Assembly: GCF_014648355.1 (NCBI RefSeq)
Contig: NZ_BMQY01000011.1
Coordinates: forward strand, 154,156 to 218,155
Reading direction: 5' to 3'
DNA: 64,000 nt
Source: Couchioplanes azureus
Lineage (GTDB): Bacteria > Actinomycetota > Actinomycetes > Mycobacteriales > Micromonosporaceae
Below the pieces are notes generated by a model. It worked only from the letters and a program-made list of their open reading frames with translations, was not told where the DNA came from and ran no database searches. Shown here one piece after another: positions 52,059 through 60,644 of the stretch (positions are counted from its first letter, which is position 1; every line of letters starts with the position of its first letter). A program made the translations under genes and the position numbers.

Positions 52059-53846
52059 ATGGCGGACGAGCGGACGAGCCCGCTGCGCCCGGGTGACCCG
52101 CGCCGGCTCGGGCGGTACGAGCTGCTCGGCCGGCTGGGCGAGGGCGGCATGGGCACCGTCTATCTGGCGCAGGCCGAGGGCACGCGGGTGGCGGTGAAGA
52201 TGGTCCGCGCCGACCTCGCGTCCGACGACGCGTTCCGGCGGCGCTTCCGCAGCGAGGTCAACCGGATACGCCAGGTGCCGCCGTTCTGCACCGCCGAGAT
52301 CCTCGACGCCGATCCCGACCACGAGCAGCCCTATCTCGTCGTCGAGTACGTCGACGGGCCCAACCTCGCCGACGTGGTGGACACCCGCGGCCCGCTGACC
52401 GCCGCCAACCTGCACGGCGTCGCGATCGGGGTGGCCACGGCGCTCACCGCGATCCACGGCGCCGGCGTCATCCACCGCGACCTCAAGCCGCGCAACGTCC
52501 TGCTCGCCCCGGGCAGCCCCAAGGTCATCGACTTCGGCATCGCCCGGCCGATGGAGGCCACCAGCGGGCACACCCAGACCGGCGAGGTGGTCGGGACGGT
52601 CGCCTACATGGCGCCCGAGCGCTTCGGCGACGACGCCACGCTGATCGGCCCCGCCGCCGACGTCTTCGCGTGGGGCGGGGTCGTCGCGTACGCGGGCACC
52701 GGGCGTACGCCCTTCGGCGCCGACTCGCCGGCCGCGACCGCGGCCCGGATCCTGACCCGTCCGCCGGACCTGACCGGCCTGAGCGGGCCGCTGCGCGACC
52801 TGGTCGCGCACGCCCTGGAGAAGGACCCGGCCAACCGGCCCACCGCCCGCGAACTGCTCGACCTGCTCGTCGCGGGCCCGCGCCAGCCGGCGAGCGCCGC
52901 GGCGGCGCTGGCCCACCAGCCGGGCCTGCGCGTCGCGGCGGAGGAGGCGCAGGCGGCCACCGGCTACCACAGCGCCCGCCAGCTGACCGCGCTCGCGCCG
53001 CAGCGCGAGCTGGTCGGGTACACCGAGGACTCGATCGTCACCCAGCCGGTGCCACCGTCGCCGGTGGTCCCACCGACCCCGTTCGGCCACGACCCGCACC
53101 CCCGGCGGCCCTGGGTCCTGCCGGTGGCCGTGGTCCTGCTGCTGGCCGCCCTCCTGGCGGCCGGCGGGCTCGCCGTGAAGTTCTGGCCGCAGGGCGCGGA
53201 GAGGGGCGGTGTGGCGGACGGCGGCGCGGCGTCCGCCGCCCCGGTGACCGAGAGCGGACAGGCGCCGGCTCCCCAGGAAACCGGAAAGCCGCCGCTGCTC
53301 GCGGACCCGCTGCGGCAGCCGCGGCTGTGGCAGGCCTCCGACGACAGCAAGGCGCGCGCCGCCTGCTCCTTCCGCGACGGCCTCGTCGTGCGCCGCGAGC
53401 GGGAAGGCACCTTCCGCTGCCGCGGCCCGCTCGACGCCCTGCCCGACGACCTGCGGGCCGAGGTCGGCGTCCGGATCCTGAAGCCGGACAGCTGCGCCGC
53501 CATCTGGCTGCGCTTCCGGGACAACCAGGGCTACCAGGTCCGGGTCTGCGAACGCAACGTCTACGTCGCCACGCACAAGCTGGCCACCATCGACGTGCTC
53601 AGAACCTTCCCGCTGGACGGCACCCCGCTCACCGTCGGCGGCCCCACGACCACGATCACGCTGACCGTGTCCGGCGGCACCCTCGAGATCCTCCGCGGTG
53701 GTGAGCCCGTCGGCAGCGTCCGGCTCGCCGACAAGGACATCGGGAGCGGGCGGTTCGTGCTGGGCATCTACATGGAGGAGTGGGCCCTGTCGGCCGGCCC
53801 GTACGAGGTGGCGTTCACGGACGTCGCGATCTGGGGCGGCGCGTGA
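52059..53846 (+). CDS. transmembrane Ser/Thr protein kinase, paralogue of kinase 1 (kinase 2)
   Basis: A 595-residue kinase with the same architecture as its neighbour. Kinase domain: LGEGGMGTVYLA, VAVKMV, H139-R-D-L-K-P-R-N, DFGIA, GTVAYMAPE. The linker is longer and lacks the AQDRR repeats. TM is about 352-373. The outer domain again has four Cys at 436, 454, 479 and 497, in step with kinase 1. The near identity of IHGAGVIHRDLKP and NVLLAPGSPKVIDFGIAR in both points to tandem duplication. Its 3-prime end overlaps the convergent TetR gene by 32 bp. Confidence 0.93.
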   Translation: MADERTSPLRPGDPRRLGRYELLGRLGEGGMGTVYLAQAEGTRVAVKMVRADLASDDAFRRRFRSEVNRIRQVPPFCTAEILDADPDHEQPYLVVEYVDGPNLADVVDTRGPLTAANLHGVAIGVATALTAIHGAGVIHRDLKPRNVLLAPGSPKVIDFGIARPMEATSGHTQTGEVVGTVAYMAPERFGDDATLIGPAADVFAWGGVVAYAGTGRTPFGADSPAATAARILTRPPDLTGLSGPLRDLVAHALEKDPANRPTARELLDLLVAGPRQPASAAAALAHQPGLRVAAEEAQAATGYHSARQLTALAPQRELVGYTEDSIVTQPVPPSPVVPPTPFGHDPHPRRPWVLPVAVVLLLAALLAAGGLAVKFWPQGAERGGVADGGAASAAPVTESGQAPAPQETGKPPLLADPLRQPRLWQASDDSKARAACSFRDGLVVRREREGTFRCRGPLDALPDDLRAEVGVRILKPDSCAAIWLRFRDNQGYQVRVCERNVYVATHKLATIDVLRTFPLDGTPLTVGGPTTTITLTVSGGTLEILRGGEPVGSVRLADKDIGSGRFVLGIYMEEWALSAGPYEVAFTDVAIWGGA

Positions 53847-54486
53847 CGGCGCCGGCCGTGGCCAGCGTCCGGATCGAGGCGAGGGCGGCGTCGCGGTCGG
53901 CGCCGAGGCCGTGGAGCAGGCTCGCGAACATGGGCACCAGGACACGTTCGACGCCGTCGTCACCGAAGTAGCCGCCGACCTCGAGCATCACGTAGCCGTG
54001 CATCGCCGTCCAGAGCTGGCCGGCGATCTCCAGCGGATCGGCGGCGCGCAGCCGGCCCTGGTCCACGGCGCGGCGGGCGGCCGCCACGATCTCGTCGAAC
54101 GTGTACCTGCCGCGCTCGCGCTCGCTCGCGGTCTGCGGGCGGTACGAGCCCAGCGAGGCGGTGCCGAACATGACGGCGTACAGGTTGGGGTTCTGCCGGG
54201 CGTGGACCAGGTAGGCGCGGCCCAGGCTGGCCAGGTCGGTGATCGCGTCGTCCGTGGCCGGGACCTCCACCAGCAGCGCGGCCAGCCGGGCGAAGCCCTC
54301 CGCGACCACGGCGTCGGCGAGGTCGGGCATGGAGCCGAAGTGCGTGTAGACGGCCATCGTCGAGGTGTCGGCCTCGGTGGCCACCCGGCGCAGGGTGAGC
54401 GCCGAGGGGCCCTCCTCGGCGAGCACGCGCGCGGCGCCTTCCAGCAGGCGTACCCGCACCGCGGGGTTGGCACGGCGTTCGGTCAC
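53815..54486 (-). CDS. TetR-family regulator of the divergent oxidoreductase
   Basis: A 223-residue TetR protein. N-terminal helix-turn-helix: LLEGAARVLAEEGPSALTLRRVATEADTSTMAVYTHFGSM. The C-terminal part matches the TetR_C_33 or WHG-like kind (GYVMLEVGGYFGDDG). The GTG start lies 15 bp from an 18-bp palindrome shared with the divergent CrtI/RetSat-like gene, which it probably represses. The ligand is unknown; a hydrophobic polyene or lipid would fit the partner enzyme. Confidence 0.9.
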   Translation of the reverse strand: MTERRANPAVRVRLLEGAARVLAEEGPSALTLRRVATEADTSTMAVYTHFGSMPDLADAVVAEGFARLAALLVEVPATDDAITDLASLGRAYLVHARQNPNLYAVMFGTASLGSYRPQTASERERGRYTFDEIVAAARRAVDQGRLRAADPLEIAGQLWTAMHGYVMLEVGGYFGDDGVERVLVPMFASLLHGLGADRDAALASIRTLATAGAVTRRPRSRRP

Positions 54487-54501
54487 CCGCTGATCTTAGT
54501 G

Positions 54502-54519
54502 CTATAGCAATTGATATAG
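54502..54519. promoter_or_regulatory. palindromic operator between tetR and the oxidoreductase
   Basis: CTATAGCAATTGATATAG is an 18-bp inverted repeat with CAATTG at its centre and one mismatched pair. It is AT-rich against a very GC-rich background and lies in the 66-bp divergent spacer. Confidence 0.75.
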
Positions 54520-54552
54520 CGGGTGCTAACGTGGCGGGCGGAGGTGTCCTTC

Positions 54553-56217
54553 ATGACTGAGTGGGACGCGATCGTCATCGGCTCCGGCCTCGGCGGCCTG
54601 ACCTGTGCCGCCTACCTGACCGCCGCTGGGAAACGCACCCTGGTGCTCGAGCAGAACCAGGTCGCCGGGGGCTGCAGCCAGGTCTTCCGGCGCAAGGGCA
54701 ACCGGTACGAGTTCGACGTGGGCATGCACTACATCGGCGAGTGCCATCCCGGCGGGCGCATGACCGCGGCCCTGCGCGGCCTCGGCCTGCAGGACCGGGT
54801 GCAGTTCCGCCGGCTCGACCCCGACGGCCACTCGACCCTGGTGTTCCCCGGGCTGACGTTCCGGGTGCCCAGCGACTGGGACACCTACCTGGCCCGGCTG
54901 ATCGAGGCGTTCCCCGACCAGCGTCGCGGCCTGCGCCTCTGCATCGGCGTCCTGCGGCGGATCGGCGCCGAGCTGCGCACCGCCGCGCTGCCCCGGCGCA
55001 CCCTGCGCAGCCTGCTGAGGTTCGCCCGTACGGCGCCGACCGTCGCCGCCGTCGGGCAACTGCCGCTGTCCTGGCTGTTCACCGCGTGCCGGCTCAGCCC
55101 GCTCGCCCGGGCGGTGATCGTGGGCGAGTGCGGTGACTACGGCACGCCGCCGTCTCGGGCCTCGGTCGCCCTGCACGGCGGCTTCCTCGACCACTACCTC
55201 ACCGGCGGCGCCTGGTATCCCCGCGGCGGCGGCCAGGTCCTCCCGGCCCACCTCATCGACGTCATCCAGACCCACGGCGGACGGGTACGCACCAAGGCGC
55301 GGGTCGCCCGCATCCTGGTCGAGAACGGTGCCGCCGCCGGGGTCGAGCTCGACGGCGGCGAGACCGTCCACGCCCCGGTCGTGGTGTCGGGCGCCGACCT
55401 CAAGCGCACCTACCTCGACCTCGTGGGCCGCGAGCACCTCACGCCGGCCACCGTCGCGCGCGTCGAGCGCTACCGCATGGCGCTGCCGCTGTTCAGCGTC
55501 TACCTCGGACTCGACATCGACCTCACCGAGCACCTGCCGAACAGCACGTACTGGTGTTACCCGCACACCGACGTGGAGAAGGTCTACCGCGACGCCTACT
55601 CCGGTCGCATCCCGGACGAGGTGCCCATCTTCCTCACCTCGGCCACCACCAAGGACCCGGGCAACCCGCACGCGGCCCCGCCCGGCCACAGCACGCTCGA
55701 GGTGATGTGCCTCGCTCCGCACGGCACGTTCTGGCCCGGCGGCGACCGCTACCGCCAGGACCCGGGGTACGCCGCGCTGAAGGACCAGCTCACCGAGCGG
55801 CTGATCGACCGCGCCGCCACCGTGATCCCCGACCTGCGCCGCCACATCGTGTGGCAGGAGGCGTCCAGCCCGCCCACCCACGAGCGGTTCACGCTGTCCA
55901 CCCTGGGCTCCTGCTACGGCATCGAGATGGCCGCCGACCAGATCGGCCCCCGCCGGCCGGGCCCGCGCACCGAGATCGCCGGCCTGTGGCTCACCGGCGC
56001 CAGCACCACCTGGGGCAACGGCATCGTCGGCGCCGTCAGCAGCGGGCTCGGCACGGCCGGCGCGATCCTGCGCCGCCCGCTCAGCGCGGAGGTCAAGGCG
56101 GGCGCGGTGATCGCCGACCCGGCCCGGCTCAGCCCGATCGGTCCGGACTGGGACCCGCTGGCGGTCTCCAAGCCCAGCTCCCCGCTGCGCCGCCGCCCCC
56201 GCGTCCCCGCCGAATAG
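54553..56217 (+). CDS. CrtI/RetSat-type FAD-dependent oxidoreductase
   Basis: A 554-residue protein of the phytoene desaturase and retinol saturase superfamily. It has the N-terminal dinucleotide motif AIVIGSGLGGLTCAAYL and VLEQNQVAGGCSQVFRRKG. The middle has YPRGGGQVLPAHLIDVI, and the C-terminal FAD motif is GLWLTGASTTWGNGIVGAVSSG. Members desaturate, isomerise or saturate polyenes. No carotenoid genes are adjacent, so substrate is open. The ATG has GAGGTG upstream and sits next to the TetR operator. Confidence 0.87.
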   Translation: MTEWDAIVIGSGLGGLTCAAYLTAAGKRTLVLEQNQVAGGCSQVFRRKGNRYEFDVGMHYIGECHPGGRMTAALRGLGLQDRVQFRRLDPDGHSTLVFPGLTFRVPSDWDTYLARLIEAFPDQRRGLRLCIGVLRRIGAELRTAALPRRTLRSLLRFARTAPTVAAVGQLPLSWLFTACRLSPLARAVIVGECGDYGTPPSRASVALHGGFLDHYLTGGAWYPRGGGQVLPAHLIDVIQTHGGRVRTKARVARILVENGAAAGVELDGGETVHAPVVVSGADLKRTYLDLVGREHLTPATVARVERYRMALPLFSVYLGLDIDLTEHLPNSTYWCYPHTDVEKVYRDAYSGRIPDEVPIFLTSATTKDPGNPHAAPPGHSTLEVMCLAPHGTFWPGGDRYRQDPGYAALKDQLTERLIDRAATVIPDLRRHIVWQEASSPPTHERFTLSTLGSCYGIEMAADQIGPRRPGPRTEIAGLWLTGASTTWGNGIVGAVSSGLGTAGAILRRPLSAEVKAGAVIADPARLSPIGPDWDPLAVSKPSSPLRRRPRVPAE

Positions 56218-56260
56218 CGCCGGCCGTCGTCGGCGCGGGCGTCGCCGTGGCGGACGTCGC

Positions 56261-56284
56261 GGACGGGCACGGGTGTGCCCGTCC
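56261..56284. terminator. bidirectional hairpin between the oxidoreductase and tex
   Basis: A 10-bp stem (56261-56270 with 56275-56284) with a 4-base loop between convergent genes. Confidence 0.75.
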
Positions 56285-56295
56285 GCGGCCCGGGA

Positions 56296-58818
56296 TCAGT
56301 CCTTGGCGAGGCCCGCGCGGCGCAGGGCGTCGGCCATCGCGCCGCCGTTGAAGCTCGTGCCGCCGGAGCCGTGGCCGGAGCCCTGGCCGCCGCGGCGCTG
56401 CTGACCGGCGCCAGGGCGCTGGCCCCCGCCCTGCCGGGGCTGCCCGCCGTCGCGGCCGGCGCGCTGACCGTCTCGGCCACCCTGCTGGCCGCCGCGGCCG
56501 CCCTGCCTGCCGTCGCCCCGCCTGCCGTCGCCGCCGGGCCGGGCGTCGCGGCCCTCGCCGGCCTCGCGGGGCCCGGCCGGGCGGCCGTCGCGGCCGCCCT
56601 GCCGCGGGCGGTCGCCGCCGGGACCGCGGCGGTCGCCGCCGCCCTGGCGGGGCTCGTCGGTCAGGCGCATCGTCAGCGAGATGCGCTTGCGGGCCTCGTC
56701 CACGTCGACCACGCGGACCTTGACCACGTCGCCGGACTTCACGACCTCGCGCGGGTCCTTGACGAAGGTGTTCGACAGCGCCGACACGTGGACCAGGCCG
56801 TCCTGGTGGACGCCGACGTCGACGAACGCGCCGAACGCCGCCACGTTGGTCACCACGCCCTCCAGGACCATGCCCGGCTGCAGGTCGGCGATCTTCTCGA
56901 CGCCCTCGGCGAAGGTGGCCGTGGTGAAGGCCGGGCGGGGGTCGCGGCCCGGCTTCTCCAGCTCGCGGAGGATGTCGGTGATCGTGGGCAGGCCCACGGT
57001 GTCGGTGACGAACTGCTCCGGCTTCAGGGCGCGCAGGATCGGGCTGTTGCCCATGGCGGTGCGCAGGTCGGTGCCCGCCGCGGCGAGGATCGTGCGGACC
57101 ACCGGATAGGACTCCGGGTGCACGCTGGAGGCGTCGAGGGGGTCGTCGCCGTCGGGGATGCGCAGGAAGCCGGCGCACTGCTCGAACGCCTTCGGGCCGA
57201 GCCGGGCGACCTTCTTGATGTCCTTGCGGCTGCGGAACGGGCCGTTGGCGTCGCGGTGCAGCACGATGTTCTCCGCCAGGCCGGCGCCGATGCCGGAGAC
57301 CCGGGTCAGCAGGGGGGCCGACGCCGTGTTGACGTCGACGCCGACCGCGTTGACGCAGTCCTCGACCACGGCGTCGAGCGAGCGCGACAGCTTCACCTCG
57401 GACAGGTCGTGCTGGTACTGCCCGACGCCGATCGAGCGAGGATCGATCTTGACCAGCTCGGCGAGCGGGTCCTGCAGGCGGCGGGCGATGGAGACCGCGC
57501 CGCGCAGCGAGACGTCCAGACCGGGCAGCTCCTGCGACGCGTACGCCGAGGCCGAGTAGACCGACGCACCGGCCTCGGAGACCATCACCTTGGTGAGCTT
57601 CAGCTCCGGATGCCGCTTGATCAGGTCGGCCGCCAGCTTGTCCGTCTCGCGCGACGCCGTGCCGTTGCCGATGGCGACGAGGTCCACCCCGTGCCGCTGC
57701 GCCAGCTCGGCCAGGGTCTGGATGGACGCGTCCCACTTGTTCTGCGGGACGTGCGGGTAGATCGTCGACGTGGCGACGCACTTGCCGGTGGGGTCGACGA
57801 CGGCCACCTTCACACCCGTACGGAATCCGGGGTCGAGGCCCATGGTCGTGCGCGTGCCGGCGGGCGCGGCCAGGAGCAGGTCGCGCAGGTTGGCCGCGAA
57901 GACCCGGACGGCCTCGTCCTCGGCCGCCTGCCACAACCGCACCCGAAGGTCGGCGCCGAGGTGGATGAGGATGCGGGTGCGCCAGGCCCAGCGGACCGTG
58001 TCGAGCAGCCACCGGTCGCCGGGACGGCCGTGGTCCGCGACGCCGAAGCGGGCGGCGACGGCCGCCTCGAACGACGGCAGGTCGGCCTCGTCGGCCGTGG
58101 GCTCCATCGTGAGGTCGAGGACCTCCTCCTTCTCGCCGCGGAACATGGCGAGGATCCGGTGCGAGGGCAGCTTCGTGTACGGCTCGGCGAAGTCGAAGTA
58201 GTCGGCGAACTTCGCGCCCTCGGTCTCCTTGCCCTCGCGGACCTTCGCCACCAGCCGGCCCCGGGTCCACATCCGCTCGCGCAGCGCGCCGATGAGGTCG
58301 GCGTCCTCGGCGAAGCGCTCGACGAGGATCGCCCGGGCGCCGTCCAGGGCGGCGGCCGGGTCGGCGACGCCCTTGTCCGCATCCACGTAGCCCTCGGCCT
58401 CGGCGCGCGGGTCGCGCGCGGGGTCGCCGAGCAGCAGGTCGGCCAGCGGCTCGAGGCCCGCCTCGCGGGCGATCTGGGCGCGGGTGCGGCGCTTGGGCTT
58501 GAACGGCAGGTAGATGTCTTCGAGCCGGGCCTTGGACTCGGCCCCCATGATCTGGGCCTCGAGCGCGTCGTCGAGCTTGCCCTGCGACCGGATCGAGTCG
58601 AGCACGGCCGCGCGCCGCTCCTCGAGCTCGCGCAGGTAGCCGAGCCGCTCCTCCAGCACGCGCAGCTGCTGGTCGTCGAGCGTGCCGGTGACCTCCTTGC
58701 GGTACCGGGCGATGAACGGCACGGTGGCGCCGCCGTCGAGCAGCTCGACGGCCGCGGCGACCTGGCCCTCGCGGACCCCGAGCTCCTGGGCGATGCGCTG
58801 ATGGATGGCTGTCGTCAC
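56296..58818 (-). CDS. tex: Tex family S1 RNA-binding transcription accessory protein
   Basis: An 840-residue Tex protein, a conserved nucleic-acid-binding factor related to eukaryotic Spt6. Visible parts in order: the N-terminal HTH region (VPFIARYRKEVTGTLDD), the YqgF-like nuclease fold (MGLDPGFRTGVKVAVVD), helix-hairpin-helix region (LLTRVSGIGAGLAENIV), and an S1 domain (~640-715; GVVTNVAAFGAFVDVGVHQDGLVHVS). An unusual extra tail of about 100 residues is RGG/Gln/Gly-rich and likely adds RNA binding. Start GTG at 58816-58818. Confidence 0.95.
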   Translation of the reverse strand: MTTAIHQRIAQELGVREGQVAAAVELLDGGATVPFIARYRKEVTGTLDDQQLRVLEERLGYLRELEERRAAVLDSIRSQGKLDDALEAQIMGAESKARLEDIYLPFKPKRRTRAQIAREAGLEPLADLLLGDPARDPRAEAEGYVDADKGVADPAAALDGARAILVERFAEDADLIGALRERMWTRGRLVAKVREGKETEGAKFADYFDFAEPYTKLPSHRILAMFRGEKEEVLDLTMEPTADEADLPSFEAAVAARFGVADHGRPGDRWLLDTVRWAWRTRILIHLGADLRVRLWQAAEDEAVRVFAANLRDLLLAAPAGTRTTMGLDPGFRTGVKVAVVDPTGKCVATSTIYPHVPQNKWDASIQTLAELAQRHGVDLVAIGNGTASRETDKLAADLIKRHPELKLTKVMVSEAGASVYSASAYASQELPGLDVSLRGAVSIARRLQDPLAELVKIDPRSIGVGQYQHDLSEVKLSRSLDAVVEDCVNAVGVDVNTASAPLLTRVSGIGAGLAENIVLHRDANGPFRSRKDIKKVARLGPKAFEQCAGFLRIPDGDDPLDASSVHPESYPVVRTILAAAGTDLRTAMGNSPILRALKPEQFVTDTVGLPTITDILRELEKPGRDPRPAFTTATFAEGVEKIADLQPGMVLEGVVTNVAAFGAFVDVGVHQDGLVHVSALSNTFVKDPREVVKSGDVVKVRVVDVDEARKRISLTMRLTDEPRQGGGDRRGPGGDRPRQGGRDGRPAGPREAGEGRDARPGGDGRRGDGRQGGRGGQQGGRDGQRAGRDGGQPRQGGGQRPGAGQQRRGGQGSGHGSGGTSFNGGAMADALRRAGLAKD

Positions 58819-58882
58819 GCGGTCGATTGTGACCGAGGGGTACGACGGTTGTCGCGGCGCCCCGCGAGGCCCGGCGGGATGA

Positions 58883-59845
58883 TCACCCGGTCCGGGCGCC
58901 GGCGTCGCGCTGCACGGCCCAGAGCGCCGCCTCCGTCCGCGACGCCGCGCCGGTCTTGCGCAGCAGGTTGGAGACGTGCACGGTGACCGTCCGCACCGAG
59001 ATGCCGAGCGCACCGGCGATCTGCTTGTTGCTCATGCCCTCGGCCAGGCAGCCCAGCACCTCGCGCTCGCGCGCCGTCAACTCCACCGGCTCGCGGAGCT
59101 GCTCGGCGAGCTCGGCCGGGCCGCCCGCCACGGCCAGCAGCTCGGTCAGCCGGTACGGATTGCCGCCCGTGCGGCGCCACACCGCCTCGCAGAGATCGCG
59201 CGCCGGCCGGTCGCCGCCGTACGCGTGGCCGAGGATCTGGGCGACATGCGCGGCGGTGAGCGGGCCGAGGTGCCGGCGCACGGCCCCGGGGGCGCCGGCC
59301 AGCCGCTCCAGGGCCCGCACCGCCAGCGCCGGTTCGGCCGCGGCGTCCGGCGGCCGGGAGGTCACCACGAGCAGGGCGGGCAGGTCCGCCCCGGCCAGCT
59401 CGGTGATCAGGCTCAGGCTCGCCGGGTCCAGCGCGTGCAGGTCCTCGACCAGCAGGACGGCCGGCCGACCGCCGATCAGCGCGCGGACGGCGGTCACCGC
59501 CAGCCGCAGCAGCGCGTCGGGCGCGTACCGCTCCCGGGGGACATCCGGGTCCTGGGCGAGCCACGCCAGCGCGTCCGGCGGCACCGGCAGATCGGGGCGT
59601 GGCGCGTGGGCGGCCAGCACCGCCGCGAGCCAGTCGTACGGCGCGGGGGAGTGCAGCCGCGCCGAGCCGGCGAGCACCACCTCGGGGGCCGCGACCTGCA
59701 CCGCCGCCGCGGCCAGGGTGCTCTTGCCGGTCCCGGGCAACCCGGTGAGGACGGCGGGCACACACCGGCCGCCGCCGCGCACGCGTTCCCAGGCGTGCCG
59801 CAACTCGTCGAGCTCGGCCGCCCGGCCCACCATCGGTACCGGCAT
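58883..59845 (-). CDS. LuxR-family regulator with AAA ATPase domain (short LAL type)
   Basis: A 320-residue protein. An N-terminal ATPase (GLPGTGKSTLAAAAV Walker A; AVLLVEDLHALDP Walker B) is joined to a C-terminal LuxR helix-turn-helix (LTAREREVLGCLAEGMSNKQIAGALGISVRTVTVHVSNLLRKTG). Full-size LAL regulators are 800-1000 residues; this one lacks the middle TPR region. Start is uncertain: ATG at 59845 is used, two GTG codons lie just before it and ATG 59833 has better ribosome-site spacing. It is divergent from the PP2C gene over a perfect 14-bp palindrome. Confidence 0.88.
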   Translation of the reverse strand: MPVPMVGRAAELDELRHAWERVRGGGRCVPAVLTGLPGTGKSTLAAAAVQVAAPEVVLAGSARLHSPAPYDWLAAVLAAHAPRPDLPVPPDALAWLAQDPDVPRERYAPDALLRLAVTAVRALIGGRPAVLLVEDLHALDPASLSLITELAGADLPALLVVTSRPPDAAAEPALAVRALERLAGAPGAVRRHLGPLTAAHVAQILGHAYGGDRPARDLCEAVWRRTGGNPYRLTELLAVAGGPAELAEQLREPVELTAREREVLGCLAEGMSNKQIAGALGISVRTVTVHVSNLLRKTGAASRTEAALWAVQRDAGARTG

Positions 59846-59861
59846 CACCACCCAACACTAC

Positions 59862-59875
59862 GTAGTACGTACTAC
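59862..59875. promoter_or_regulatory. 14-bp perfect palindrome between luxR-type and PP2C genes
   Basis: GTAGTACGTACTAC is its own reverse complement and lies in the ~64-bp divergent spacer. It is a likely operator for the LuxR-type regulator. Confidence 0.65.
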
Positions 59876-59909
59876 AGACATGCTCTCCGCCCTTTGGCAG
59901 TCTGGGAGC

Positions 59910-60635
59910 ATGAGCTTGGTGCTACGCGCGGTCGCCGCCTCCGATCAGGGGCTGGTCCGGTCGAACAACGAGGACGCGGTCTTCGTGGGGGAGCGGCTGC
60001 TGGTCGTGGCGGACGGCATGGGCGGCCTGCCCGCCGGCGAACTCGCCAGCGACATCCTGGTGAAGTCGGTCGCCGTCGTCGACGACATGCCCGACACGGG
60101 GGAGCCCCTGCAGGACCTGATCGCCGCGCTCGGCACGGCGAACGAGCGGATCGAGGCCGCGGTCGCGGACGACGACGCCCGCGACGGCATGGGTACCACG
60201 GTGACGGCGTTGCTGCTGGCCGGCGACCGGGTCGCGGCCCTCAACGTCGGTGACTCCCGGTGCTACCTGATGCGCGAGGGAGCCCTGACGCAGATCACCC
60301 GCGACGACACCTACGTGCAGGCGCTGGTGGACCAGGGGGTGCTGACGCCGGACGACGCCCGGCGGCACCCGCAGCGCGCGCTGGTCACCCAGGCGGTGCA
60401 GGGCGGGCCGTTCCGGCCGGCCGGGCGGATGGTGCCGGTGCGGGTCGGCGACCGGTTCCTGCTGTGCAGCGACGGGCTCAGCGACTACGTCGAGGACGAG
60501 GTCATCGCGACGACGCTGCGGGCGTACCCGGATCGGCAGGTCTGCGCGGCGGAGCTGATCGCGCGCACCCTGGAGGCGGGCGCGCCGGACAACGTGACGG
60601 TCATCGTCGCCGATCTGGAGCCGGCCGGAGACTAG
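59910..60635 (+). CDS. PP2C-family Ser/Thr protein phosphatase (PstP-like)
   Basis: A 241-residue metal-dependent phosphatase. Motifs: RSNNEDAVFV, VVADGMGGLPAGE, GMGTTVTALLL, NVGDSRCYLM, LLCSDGLSDYV and GAPDNVTVIVADL, all the Asp ligands for the two metals. It is soluble and lacks the TM and ectodomain of PstP. It could dephosphorylate targets of the two kinases 6 kb upstream, which is inference from proximity. ATG at 59910 with GGGAG. Confidence 0.94.
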   Translation: MSLVLRAVAASDQGLVRSNNEDAVFVGERLLVVADGMGGLPAGELASDILVKSVAVVDDMPDTGEPLQDLIAALGTANERIEAAVADDDARDGMGTTVTALLLAGDRVAALNVGDSRCYLMREGALTQITRDDTYVQALVDQGVLTPDDARRHPQRALVTQAVQGGPFRPAGRMVPVRVGDRFLLCSDGLSDYVEDEVIATTLRAYPDRQVCAAELIARTLEAGAPDNVTVIVADLEPAGD

Positions 60636-60644
60636 GATCGGTGG

